From the NCBI GenBank assembly GCA_003427395.1, contig BFEA01000472.1, positions 979,617 to 1,011,312 of the forward strand: 31,696 nt of DNA. The letters run 5' to 3'. This stretch comes from Chara braunii (Eukaryota; Streptophyta; Charophyceae; Charales; Characeae). Below are positions 20,675-30,508 of the stretch, in pieces; positions within the stretch are counted from its first letter, which is position 1, and every line of letters begins with the position of its first letter. The notes beneath the pieces were generated by a model. That model was not told the origin of the DNA. It ran no database searches and worked only from the letters and a program-made list of their open reading frames with translations. A program made the translations under genes and the position numbers.

Positions 20675-21709
20675 GCGCCAGATGGCGCCTTTGAAGTCAC
20701 TGGGGCATTGAAGACCCCAGTGCACTTAACGGCGCCCGTGAAAACGTTTGACCGTTTTTTTTGCAGCAAGGCAGCGTTCATTTTTGTTTTTTCTTTCATT
20801 TTATTCCTTTTCCTTTTCTTAGATTTTTTGGTAGGATTCATATTTTTTATTATTTCAAGTTTTTTTTTTTTTTTAATTCTTTAGATTTGTTTCTTTCTTT
20901 CATTTGTGAACTTACTGGGGCACCCGTTCGTTTTGACGAACGGGTTGCTACTTTCACTAAAGGAAGGCAAATTGAATGAATCTACCGCTAGCACATGGGA
21001 AAATACCCTACTCCTAGTACTATTGCCACTTCTACGAGAGGGAGAGAGAGAACAACACTCTTACCTGGCGGAGGAACGACACAGCAGCCTACAAGTAAGT
21101 CTCCAATCGATCGACGCTTTGGCTCTGCGCCGTTCACCTAGTGAACAGGCAGCTGAGCGCCATCTGTACCTAGCGCCGTGGGCGTCCGGTACAGGTACAA
21201 AGGAGCAAGGGGGGGAAGGAAAAAAAAACACCCTGTTGAGCTTGACTCTAGTTCGACTATGAGAAATGACTGGAGGGGGGCGGCCGTTCATTTCGAACGG
21301 CGAGTTGCCCCCTCACAAAGAAACAAGGAGGAAGGAAGGGAAAAAAAATAAAAAACAGAGCGTCGCGAATCTAATCGTGAAGCAGGGCCAGATGCAAGGG
21401 TAGAAGCATCTGGACTCTGGGTTGACAGCACACTGTTGAACTTCAACAATCTCCTCTACTTGGCTCTATATAGATATGCAGGGCTGCATCTGGCCGGGGG
21501 TAGCGGCCAGATGCATTACCAAGGCCTAGAACTTGGTTCCCCGAGGGGAACATCAAGTTTCTCAGCCCTTGATCTCGTTTCAGATCAAGGGCCAGGCCTC
21601 ACTCCAAGTTTTGGCTGGGGGGGCAAAGCAGTTGCTCTCAACCTCCAACCAGTTATAAAACAGCCAGCAGTCAGCCAACCAACATTCATTTATGGCTGGT
21701 GCTGCTGGC
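20675..21709. other. Hairpin-dense region (at least nine stem-loops)
   Basis: Perfect stems, given as left arm/right arm starts: GCGCC 20675/20684; CACTGGGG 20698/20715; ACCCGTTCG 20922/20937; GCCGTTC 21283/21295, enclosed by GAGGGGG 21273/21308; CCAGATGC 21388/21406; TGCATCTGGCC 21485/21505; GTTCCCC 21536/21545, enclosed by AACTTG 21530/21554; GCCCTTGATCT 21565/21582; GCCAGCAG 21663/21702, enclosing AGCCA..TGGCT. No protein frame of note is present. This may be part of an unrecognised transposable element or its LTR. Confidence 0.7.
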
Positions 21710-21930
21710 ATTTCGCTTAGGTGAATGTTGGCTGCTGGAGGAGCTGCTGGTGAAGTGAGAGGGAGCCGAGTGGAGGTCTGCAAGTGAGGGAGGAGGATTG
21801 TTGGAGGTGGCCATAGCTGTGAAACACAACCATAGCCGCCATCTCAACAAGGTGAGGAAAGAAGAGGCTGCCATAGCCACCGTGCTGCGTGGTGTCAGCG
21901 GGAGGTGTTGCTGTTCGTGGCAGGTTTTTT

Positions 21931-22345
21931 GGCAAGCGGTGCAGGGGAAACTCTGCCCGTTTTGCATAGCGGCGCCAAGTCTTCGGCAAGCGCTGCAGGG
22001 GAAACTCTGCCCGTTTTGCACGGCGGCGGCAAGTCTTCGACAAACGGTGCAGGGAAAACTCTACCTGTTTGGCACGGCAACGGTGACGCTTTTCGACGGT
22101 GACGTGGAAGCGCAACCGTTTTTTTGGTGGCAGCGGCAATGCGTTGTAGGTAGTGACGCGGAAGCACTGCCGATCTTTTGCGACGACAACTTTGACATTT
22201 TGGCGGTAGTGAGGAAGCGCTGCCGAAATTTTGCGGCGACAGCGCCGGGTTTGACGGCGGTGGTGTGGAAATGCTGCCGAATCTTTGCGGCAACAACACT
22301 GGGTTTGGTGGTAGTAGTGCGGAAGCGCTACCGGTTTTTTACGGC
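21931..22345. repeat. 54-bp minisatellite, about 7-8 units in two subtypes
   Basis: Subtype A (GGCAAGCGGTGCAGGGGAAA..) starts at 21931, 21985 and 22039. Subtype B (GTGACG..GGAAGCGCTGCCG..) has its conserved core at about 22110, 22164, 22217, 22271 and 22325. The period is 54 bases, a multiple of three, so long frames stay open on both strands: 190 residues on plus (18-residue unit QAVQGKLCPFCIAAPSLR) and 216 on minus (unit like RRYAKRAEFPLHRLPKNL). I take it as non-coding, but a repeat protein is not excluded. Confidence 0.8.
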
Positions 22346-22371
22346 GAAGGCGACAATATTCTTGCAATGAC

Positions 22372-22379
22372 TATATAAA
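22372..22379 (+). promoter_or_regulatory. TATA-box-like motif TATATAAA
   Basis: CTATATAAAG ends the 54-bp minisatellite. A start ~30 bp downstream would fall near 22405. No convincing coding exon follows. A GT/AG pair (about 22749 to 22852) before ATGCCTGGAAAAAGG at 22861 could be a 5' UTR intron, but that ATG frame is short. It could be an LTR or relic promoter. Confidence 0.3.
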
Positions 22380-22399
22380 GCGGTGACTTGGCATTTACA

Positions 22400-24200
22400 C
22401 AGGGAAGGTACCACAAACTGGTGGTGCGCTTGAAAGTGGTGTGAGTGCGTTGTTGTAGTGGCGCAGTGAAATTGGGTGTGAGTGGCGGCGACGCGAAGGT
22501 GTTATTGGATTGTTGGGAGTGATAGTGTGTTGGGGGAGTGTCGCAGGAGGTGATTACTTTTGAGCGTGTGGTGTGGACACCTTGTGGGCGACTTGTTGTG
22601 ACAGTCTTTTTATCGAGCGACCTCATTTTGAACGGTCTTCTTGAGTGGGTCATCTCTTCAACTTCACTCAAGGTCAGTTTGACTCAGACCCTACACACCT
22701 GTGTGAACCCCCACTTGCTTGACCCTGTTCTTTGAACGTTCATTGAAAAGGTAGAGGAGATGTGTGTTTGCGCGTGCGAATGGAAGTCTGACGTGAGTTT
22801 GAACTTGCATTGTTTTCTTTTGAACTCGTTATTTGATCTAATGTGTATGTAGGTAGAAGGATGCCTGGAAAAAGGAATCTGACCATGTCAATGACAATGA
22901 GAGAATCATATTTATTTTCTGTTGCTCACTTGTATGTATGTTGAAGGGATGGGAAGTCAATAGACGACGAGAAAACGAAGCGATCACACAAAGAAGGAGA
23001 AATAAATTGGACATATATTTTTTTTTCCCTAAGGTTACCCGTTCTTTCCCGAGTGACCCTCTATGTCTATGCTCGTCTGTCTGAATGATTTTTCTTCTGA
23101 TCTTCTTTTTCGTCTAAGTGACTCTTGACGTCAAGCGGTGAGGGATCATTTGCCGCCGTGGTAGACGTATTTCCCTTTCCTAGGAGGCATCTGGGGCGGG
23201 GTTCGTTGCCTTAGGGGTCGACCCTGCTAACGACTCGGAGTGAATCGCTTATGCGGGGGATACCATGCTGTTGTGGTGGAACCAGCCCGACTTCTGAGAT
23301 CCAGGGTTCGCTCGGGCGAGGACGAGGGGTATCCGAGACCATCTCCTTGGGAAATGACATACACCTAATATTCACGAAAGGGCCTTAAGGTTCTTGACGC
23401 CTCTCGTTAAGAGGAACTGCTATAGCATAGCCCTTAGTGGCCGTCTCAGGGGCCACTCACGCATGGAGAACGGAGCCACAAGAAGCTCGCTTCATGGTTA
23501 CTAGTTGGAACAGAGCGCGGCTAGGCACTCTTATCGTGGTTGGCCTCGCCACAAGAAGCAAGGACCAATAGGGTTGATATAGCGTGCAAGACTTGCCAAT
23601 GGATAGTCAGAAACAAATAACAACTATTTCCAGTAGGGTTAACGAGGGTCAGGAGGACAAAGCAAGCAACAAAATTTGAAAGTGGATCCTCGTCCTTAAT
23701 GAGGCATCCTGTATTCGGTCGTTCAAGTTGATTGCTGACTTGTATAGTGGTAACCGGATTACTTGCAGATGACATTCACACCAAAGTTAGAGTGAAAACG
23801 TAGTTATCACTACAACAATAGCATCTTAACTTTGCTTGGAAGTTGGGATGTCAGCATTCTTTGTTAGAAGTCAGTGCGGTATGGACTAAAAGAACTTGGC
23901 AACGCATCTCATCAAGTCGAAAACTTGTGTCAGCCTAGCCGTCATGCAGGCACAGCGGAGATACTTTGGTCAAACGCATTTGATTGTCATTTTGTGTATT
24001 GGTCATGCTTTGATCTCTTATTTATAACTGTTGTTTGAGGCCAAGTCGACCCTCGTCGTATACATGGTTGTACTATATATAGGCTGATTTCATAAGATAA
24101 GTGAACTTACGTTGACCCGAGCCTTCTTTTGAAAGCATTTTGTCTGAGTAACTCATGATCGTCTTTGAAAGAAGGGACTAGGATCACTCGAAGTTTTCCT
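22400..24200. other. No gene recognised
   Basis: Intergenic or decayed repeat sequence. Open frames are all short and lack recognisable motifs. GTG/TTG-rich sequence (22420-22560) gives way to ordinary mixed sequence. Confidence 0.5.
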
Positions 24201-24219
24201 TACGCTTGAAATATCACGT

Positions 24220-24490
24220 CCTAGTCGACCGGTCACCGGCGTACGTTCCGATTCCTGGGAGATCAACGCCCCAAGGACAAATGACGTTCGGGTTCACTTT
24301 GGCGTTCAACCATGCGTGCCTATGCTACAGCGAACGAGAAAACGCCCTTGGCCGGCCTACCTCTGCAATTGCATTATAAAAGCCTTCGCACGTGGACCGG
24401 TAGCTCGGCGGGGATATGCCACTAAGGGTGGTGACAACCCCTTATGAAAGAAAAGTTGTGCCCGACGAGAACCTATCCTGTTGTACGACA
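24220..24490 (+). repeat. Diverged dispersed repeat, copy 1 (A-box-like segment)
   Basis: This stretch is similar to the reverse complement of about 27500-27790. Shared blocks include GGCGTTCAACCA, CTATGCTAC, GAGAAAACGCCC, GGCCTACCTCTGC, CTTCGCACGTGG and a tRNA A-box-like GGTAGCTCGGCGGGGATA at about 24401. I estimate ~70-75% identity by eye. Family unknown: possibly a SINE or a TRIM-like element. Confidence 0.55.
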
Positions 24491-24675
24491 CCGCGGGATG
24501 TACAACTCGCACATTCGGCCGGAGCGGCAAAGGGTCGACGCGGGTTACTGTGTCGTCCTCGAGTTGCGCTTGCGCGGGGGCCGATGCGCTCCACACCGCT
24601 ACCCAAATGTACCTTTTAATGACCCTTTTGTCAACAGCCTACAGGGCCGTGGGAGGTCTCAAATTACCTTTTCAA

Positions 24676-24697
24676 TTTTTTTTTTTTTTTTTTTTTT
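24676..24697 (+). repeat. T22 tract flanked by a 7-bp inverted repeat
   Basis: An uninterrupted T run bordered by CTTTTCA and TGAAAAG. Read on the minus strand it is an A tail; no element was clearly joined to it. Confidence 0.7.
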
Positions 24698-24919
24698 GAA
24701 AAGCGATATTCTTCTCTCAATTTCAACTCACACTACCTACCTACCACTTCTCGTAATTGTAGGCATACGGGGAACCCGTTAACAACCAGAACCGTGTTCA
24801 CGAGGGAACATGCGGGGGCTGCTCCGGACGTCCAAGTGGGCGATACCGGCTAGGAGACAACCGGTAGCATCAGGGACCATGCCAACAGGATCAATCCTTG
24901 TGCCTCCTCCTGACGTATT

Positions 24920-25485
24920 TCAAGAAATTCTGGTGATCTTTGACCATCGGGGCTGAGCATTTTCTCGCCTCCCTCCCCAGCCCTGATTGAAGCACACTAT
25001 CGAACGATCTTGTGTCTGCATTTCAACCGTTCGTTGGTGTACGAACTGAGCTTGGCCCGCTGGTCGAAATGGCCTTTCGGCCAGCGCCGTCTGCGATTTC
25101 GCTTGGGTAGCCGAACCCCCTAAACTCGCGGTGCGATACGACCTAACCTGCGGTCCGATAAAATTTATCTGCCTGTCGGTTTCGCCAGAAAACAACCACC
25201 CGACAGATTGACTGCCAAGTCCTGGCCCGTGCTTTCCAAAACCACGAAAAGAGCTGGTAGTGGTCTCAATACATGCCAGACCTTCCAACCGTGTGAATGT
25301 ATCCAGATACATTTACAGTTTTGACTACGGATTGTCGAACGAGGCCCCAAGACATATTCTTCTTCGAGTGGCTCTACGGTAGCGGCAGCCAACTTGTTAC
25401 TCGCTACCATCTGTACTAATCTGATTTTCTTCATCAGTTGTACCAGCCTCGGCCATATGATCATTTTCTCGGTACTCAAATGCAA
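24920..25485 (-). other. Two overlapping minus-strand frames, unrecognised
   Basis: Frames of 130 (24920-25312) and 106 residues (25165-25485) overlap here. Neither shows a known domain. Upstream on the same strand a separate frame encodes the acidic peptide MAEAGTTDEENQISTDGSE before a stop near 25390. Together they could be a frameshifted gag-like relic; the evidence is only compositional. Confidence 0.2.
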
Positions 25486-25493
25486 CTCTCAAT

Positions 25494-25559
25494 TGCCTAC
25501 TATTGGACTTGAACCAATGACTCTTGCCTTATGAAAGCAATACTCTTAACCATTGAGGC
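25494..25559 (-). pseudogene. tRNA-Met(CAU)-like pseudogene, plastid type
   Basis: On the minus strand the sequence has an anticodon arm TTGCT-TTCATAA-GGCAA (anticodon CAT), a perfect T arm ATTGG-TTCAAGT-CCAAT and a 3' acceptor AGTAGGCA. The stretch GAGTATTGCTTTCATA and the T arm resemble plant plastid elongator trnM. The 5' acceptor strand and part of the D stem are missing: the sequence goes from an A tract straight into GCCTCAATGG. It may be organelle-derived nuclear DNA or a tRNA-derived retroposon. Confidence 0.65.
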
Positions 25560-25625
25560 TTTTTTTTTTTTTTTTTTTTTTTTTGCCTGGCGGGCCGCTC
25601 CATCTATTGGCGGGGAGCAACACCT

Positions 25626-26003
25626 GTTGGAAACCGGGTCCAACGTCCCTTAAATACATCTTTTACAATACAGTACATTGGTGAGAGTGACGCCTATTTT
25701 GCTGGAAACCAGGTCCAGCGTCCCATATCCAATCTACTCTTCCTTACCTGCCTTGTAGCAGGGTCGGGTATTGGGGGGAGAAACACTGGGGGGCACCAGT
25801 GGAGTCTCCCTCCATCCCCTAGCCCCCGCCATCCGCCTACTATTCTCATGGCGCCTATTGTGTCTTAATTTGAAAATTGCTGCAAAAACATTTGACGAGA
25901 TAGAGCACCAATGCTGGAAACCGGGTCCAGCGTCCCACCTGGTCTATTCTACAAAACAGGGCTGTAGCAGGGGCCCATTTGGAACCACTGGGGGGCACCA
26001 GTG
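25626..26003 (-). repeat. Repeated hairpin module in LINE 3' UTR
   Basis: Three hairpins share the AACC(G/A)GG loop: GTTGGA/TCCAAC (25626-25644), GCTGGA/TCCAGC (25701-25719) and GCTGGA/TCCAGC (25913-25931), each followed by GTCCC. Stem position 2 changes as a pair (T-A versus C-G). A second hairpin, CACTGG-GGGGCA-CCAGTG, occurs at 25784-25801 and 25986-26003. The two types together make a ~200-212-bp tandem module. 3' UTR stems are recognised by RT in some LINEs. Confidence 0.7.
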
Positions 26004-26108
26004 AGTTCCTTCTGTTTCCCTGCTTGCCCGTCAACCTTGCTGCTCTGTTTGCCTCATAAAGATAAAATTTGTCCATTCTATTAAAATGCAACCCCACACA
26101 ACCGAGAC

Positions 26109-26726
26109 TCATGACGTAGTTAATTCTACTAGGGATAAAGGGTGTGGGGGGAAGGGGTCCGAGAAATCAGAAGCTGGCCTCATTGGGAAGCTCGGGTCAA
26201 TGTCAGTCCATTCCTTAAATTCCAGGCAGTAGTCCCTTCTTACCATCTCTCCCTTTCCCTGAAGGCCCTCGTCCGCATCCCCTGACCATCTCACCTGCGC
26301 AATCCTCCCTTCTCTTTCCCCGCCCAACCATTCTTGGCAGAATTTAGTGATGATTTCTTTAATGTCTTTTGGTTGCTGAAGGAAGTCTATCTTGCGTTTT
26401 AGTGTCTGCCATCTATCAGTTATGTCCAACTGTAGTTGATTTTTGATATGCTCGCGCATCTCCTCCCCGTCCAATCGTACTTCTTCCATTATCAAAACAC
26501 ATCTTTGCCACCATAGTGTCCATAAGATTGTTCGTCTCCCCAGGTCAAACATGTTATTCGCAAATTCCTCTTCGGGCCGTCCTGGCCAATAGCCCGTTAG
26601 GATGGCCCACCAGTCCCATGGCCAGAGGGATCCAGGGACTATGTGCTGCCAGACCCGGTCCCACCAGCGCCAGGTGAGGGCAGCGTTCGGGCACTGTAGG
26701 AAGATGTGCTCAATGGTTTCGACCAC
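26109..26726 (-). pseudogene. LINE ORF2 C-terminal fragment (zf-RVT-like)
   Basis: About 205 residues without an internal stop. The start ETIEHIFLQCPNAALTWRWW matches the zf-RVT region near the C-terminus of plant LINE reverse transcriptases (ET.EH.F..CP....W). The preceding CxxC half and all RT and endonuclease domains are lost. RRTILWTLWWQRCVLIMEE resembles the downstream iiWtlWreRN segment of the same proteins. The remaining ~130 residues are charged and unassigned. The frame has no ATG at its start, and a stop codon lies just upstream, so this is a fragment and not a gene. Its open frame suggests a fairly young insertion. Confidence 0.75.
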
Positions 26727-26729
26727 TTA

Positions 26730-27232
26730 TTTGGCCTTGTACTGATTAAAGCAATATTAATCAGCTTTAAAAATCAATACAACTTCAAAGATTGACTTTT
26801 TTTGCGTTATGAAAATGAATGTGAAGCCTGGAGAAAGGTTTGGGAAATTGTGTACAATTAGCATATATACCAGTGGGTACTTCGATTCATAATATTAAAT
26901 GGAATCCAGACCAAGGTGCCAAATTCGTTTGGGCTGCACGGATTCTTGCTCAATTGATTCAAAAACGTGAGGCAACCATCACATTGGGGTTACCCTCAGG
27001 CGCGCTATAAAACATGAGCCAACATCCATAACACAAAGATTAGAATCACCATCAAGAAAAAAAATATATCTTGATGTAGGATAGGGGTCAGTGCAGAACG
27101 TCTGCCCTCAGAACCACACGTGATAGTTTCCCGTCATGCAGCTCTACGGCCAAAACCTTAGCCTTCTTTGTGGGCTGGGGAAGGGAAGCTGACAAACAGC
27201 TTCGCTTCACGCCTTTCGACTCTTAATTGTTC
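26730..27232. other. No gene recognised
   Basis: AT-rich mixed sequence with no convincing frame. TCAAGA/TCTTGA around an A-rich loop near 27053-27075 is a minor inverted repeat. Confidence 0.5.
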
Positions 27233-27240
27233 GGAATCGA

Positions 27241-27271
<31 letters not shown>

Positions 27272-27283
27272 TGGAATCAATCT
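27233..27283 (-). repeat. A27 tract flanked by 11-bp near-identical direct repeats
   Basis: A T27 run (27243-27269) is bordered by GGAATCGATCT (27233-27243) and GGAATCAATCT (27273-27283), 10 of 11 identical. This is how a minimal poly(A)-primed insertion with a target-site duplication would look. Confidence 0.6.
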
Positions 27284-27318
27284 TACGTGTAAGCTTGAAG
27301 AAAGCATAGATAGACGAC

Positions 27319-27390
27319 TGGTGGAAGAGGGATTTGAACCCCCGACATGCGAATTATGATTCCGCTGTCGCGCGCGGCGGTCCCACACCC
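27319..27390 (-). pseudogene. tRNA-Met(CAU)-like sequence, atypical D arm
   Basis: On the minus strand: an anticodon arm GCGGA-ATCATAA-TTCGC (U33, anticodon CAT), a T arm GGGGG-TTCAAAT-CCCTC with a B-box-like GGTTCAAATCC, and a 3' acceptor TTCCACC plus A. An upstream GGTGTGG can pair with the acceptor at 6 of 7 positions counting G-U. The D-arm segment is GC-repeat-like (CCGCCGCGCGCG) and lacks a normal A box, so it is unlikely to work. The A27 tract lies ~50 bp downstream on the same strand, so it may be a short SINE. Confidence 0.5.
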
Positions 27391-27499
27391 AGACGTGAAG
27401 TAGTTTCTGGTGTAGAACCTCACGGTCGTATCACGCAGGAGTTTTATAAGGGTTTCAACGTAAAGACCAACTCCGACCGTGCGCGCGTGCTATACCTCT

Positions 27500-27790
27500 C
27501 ACGACTCCCTACGACAGGTTAGGGATCCCACGAGGTACAACAACCCTCCACCTGCGGAAGCTGTCACCATCCCATAGGTGGGCGTATCCCTGCTGAGCTA
27601 CTGACCCACGTGCGAAGGTTTTTACATGCAATCGCAGAGGTAGGCCAGCCGGGGGCGTTTTCTCGATCGTCGTAGCATAGGTATACGCGTGGTTGAACGC
27701 CTAAGACTAACCCGTATACACGTCGGGCATCGGGGCGCTGCTCTCCCGGACGGACTTATAATTCAGGTCGACTCGACTGACGAACGTTCG
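27500..27790 (-). repeat. Diverged dispersed repeat, copy 2 (inverted relative to copy 1)
   Basis: The reverse complement contains GGCGTTCAACCACGCG, CTATGCTACG, GAGAAAACGCCC, GGCCTACCTCTGCGATTGCA, CTTCGCACGTGG and GTCAGTAGCTCAGCAGGGAT, in the same order as in 24220-24490. The A-box-like TAGCTCAGCAGGGATA is better preserved here. Its end points are not defined. Confidence 0.55.
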
Positions 27791-27799
27791 CGCATACTA

Positions 27800-29110
27800 T
27801 ATTCTGCCTATAAATTGTTTCAGTAAATATAACTCATAATCTATCCCATTTCAAAGCAGGATCCCTCTTAGTACTTAAATTATCAGGGGTTGCGCATAAA
27901 ACACATACCCATCCTACCTAGTGATTGAGACAATTCGGCATATACCTTTATGAAACCCTTTAACCATAGCATACATACGTATGAAGTGAGATAAGGTTGA
28001 GTGATTAGGCGAGGAGATGTCGCGTACACACAACACATTCACAAGAACAGTCTGAGTTTATCAAAGAAAACATAGGTCATTGACCTTTCAATCAATGTAG
28101 ATGAAATGAACATGAAATGAATAAGGCTCGTGGCCTTAGCAATATTCCTAATCTTCCTATCAATCAGGGAAAACACAAGGTCGGGTACTCAAACCAAGTG
28201 TAGAAATCTCGCATCGACAAGATGTTTGGATCAAGATCCAGGATAGCATAAGTTTTTCAGTGCGTTGTCGTGAATAGTATGTGGCTGGTCGTATTACTGA
28301 CCTGCAGACAAGAGTCAATCACATTACACAATCCTCGCAGAGTCAACCATTCATTCACTTTCACACACAACACACTTATGCTTCCAAGCCTTTTAACCAG
28401 ACATTCCCCTTTCGACTTAGTCATTCAAGGACCTCTTTTGACCAAACACAGACCCGTCAGACAAATGACCCGAAACCATTTAGTGCAAAGGTTGATGCAA
28501 AGTGTGGGTGTAGAGAGTGAGTGAGGGTTGAGTTGGATAACCAACCTATTACCATAAGGCAACAACATGCAGTCTTGCATAGACTCATAATGAGTCTTCT
28601 TGAGTAAACACAGGTCACAAGATCTCAACATCTCCCTCACTATCGCCCACACGAAGTTCAGCAATGTGAACTTCAATTCTATTGGTGGACTATAACATAG
28701 TCCGATCAAAAGTAAGTATGAAGCAAAAACACTTCGACAAAAGCCTTCATTTCATACTCACTAAAGGAGTAGGATAACTTATACATGAGTATCCCACCAC
28801 TTGTTTCAGTCTAACTGGTTTAGGCTTAAACAGACCATGGGATGACCCGCAGAGGAGCACCCCACTTCTAGTTTGTCAACCTAACTATCTAAGATATGTA
28901 TACACGTAGAGACGGGTAATAGGATGTTCCTTACCCTGGAGCCTTATCTTGTCACCCGTCCTACATCCATACATCAATCAATCTTCACTCACACTGGCTC
29001 TAGGCCAGCGTGCGCAAACCCAGGCAGTGGCTCTAGCTAGGCATGGGGTTCACATGCACATGTCTGATTGCGCTGACAATCAAATCATAACAAACGACAT
29101 GGACGTAATA
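27800..29110. other. No gene recognised
   Basis: Mixed sequence with short frames only (the longest, near 28270-28520, follow TCA-rich wording). No repeat structure is evident beyond CTGG..CCAG near 28997. Confidence 0.5.
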
Positions 29111-29118
29111 ACCATATC

Positions 29119-29119
29119 A

Positions 29120-29169
<50 letters not shown>

Positions 29170-29185
29170 TAATAATAATAATAAT
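29119..29185 (+). repeat. (AAT)n microsatellite 1
   Basis: About 22 AAT units with one AAC interruption. Confidence 0.95.
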
Positions 29186-29189
29186 GCAT

Positions 29190-29895
29190 GGAGTAGGCAT
29201 AAGCGTGATATACAGAAGACAAAATAGCAATCAATCATGCAAAAGTCCAGATGGTCAAGTAATGTGTAGAGAGCTGAGATGCATCAACATTCCATCCAAA
29301 TGAAAGCATTACAATGAGCTAATCAGTTACCGTTCAATCCGTAGGCCACACCCACACAATATCTAAGTCGCTCCTCCTTGTCTGTCCACCAGTACCTGGT
29401 CTACACTACCTCTCCCTCCTACCATATAAAACGGTTTTCACCTTCGCAGTCACACATGCAGATCCCAAGGTTCCATCCCTTGATCCCAATTACATGTCTA
29501 TAGTACCTTGCAGGTTTGATCCCATGACCTGCGTCGTAGGTGTCCTTTGCAGCTGTTGTAGGTCCGCGTAGGAGTCAGTGAGTCAGGTCTTGAACTGTGT
29601 ACTTGTCGTGTAGGGCCAAGGTTGCATCAGTGAGTCCCCATGCAGTCAGCGGTACAGTCCAGCAAGTATCACGAAGGACTGTGTGCACCGTGCCCCGGGG
29701 GAAAGAGCCAGACTGACGGGCTACAAAAGTACGAATCAAGAGGCAGTGCCAGCCATTGATTCATTCCTGCGTGAGCCATGGGGAATAACTATCACAGCGA
29801 CTTGTGCAAGGAGGTCTGCAGTGAGCCCGAAGGACGCAGTGGGCTGAGAGGAGCTCAGTCACAGTGACAACATAGCAGCGGTCATAGCCGCCATA
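29190..29895. other. No gene recognised
   Basis: No supported coding frame. CAGTGAGTC/AGTCAGTGAGTC wording repeats loosely around 29570-29650. Confidence 0.45.
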
Positions 29896-29899
29896 GTTG

Positions 29900-30500
29900 T
29901 AGATATAGTATTGTGCGTGTGTGTGCGTTTTTCACTGTGGACGTGAGTGTCACGGTATCTGTGTATTCGCCGTGTACGTGTATGTGTGTCACTGTTTCTC
30001 TCTTTGTCCGCGTATCTGTGTACGCGACTGTACGTTGTGTCGGACCGAGCACTTTGTTTGTACATTGTGTGTCTGTCACAAAGCCCGTTTCCACTGTGTG
30101 TATGTCACAGTATTCGTCTTTACCGTGTATGTCATCGTGGTTCACTGTATGGGTCACGATGTCGCTATTTGTTCCACTGTATCTGTGTGTGACACAACGC
30201 CTATGTCTGTTCCCCTGTGGATGTTGTGTGCATGCCCGTGTCACAGTCCGTGTCACCGCGTATGTCAGTGTGACTATATGCATGTGTGTCACTGCGACTG
30301 TGTGACACGTTGTCTGTGCCCCACCGTGTTTGTCACAGCGTTTGCATGTCGGTCACAGCGTCGGCATGCCCGTCACAACGTCTGTGTGTCTGTGACCGTG
30401 TCTTCGCTGTGTATATATGCGTCTCCCAGTGTGACAGTGTCTTCGCTATGTATGCGTGTCACAGCATGACAATGTCTGTGTATTACCATGTGCTGTGTGT
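29900..30500 (+). repeat. Degenerate TGTGTCAC(A/T)G(C/T)GT repeat
   Basis: TGTCAC and its partner TGTGAC recur every ~15-30 bp with TGTGTGT, CATGTC and TCACAGCGT spacers. All three plus frames are fairly open and Cys/Val/Ser-rich because of this wording (for example VCVTVSL). I take it as a decayed minisatellite and not as a gene. Confidence 0.65.
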
Positions 30501-30508
30501 TTGTTTCC

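Larger units (their letters stand above)
25560..26729 (-). mobile_element. 5'-truncated LINE remnant with poly(A) tail
   Basis: Read on the minus strand, in order: the C-terminal end of an ORF2-like protein (26726-26109), ~520 bp of 3' UTR with repeated hairpins, and an A25 tail (25584-25560). A stop (26727-26729) lies just before the retained frame, so the 5' break is near there; 5' truncation is typical of target-primed LINE insertion. No clear target-site duplication was found; the shared string AAAGCAATA left of the tail (25533) and near 26748 is a weak candidate. Confidence 0.75.

Noticed and set aside
22749-22920. Small spliced gene starting ATGCCTGGAAAAAGG
   Set aside because: The frame after the ATG ends within ~25 codons, and the GT/AG pair is weak on its own.
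24357-24782. Overlapping frames on both strands near 24400-24780
   Set aside because: They lie in the diverged dispersed repeat and run into a T22 tract; no domain recognised.
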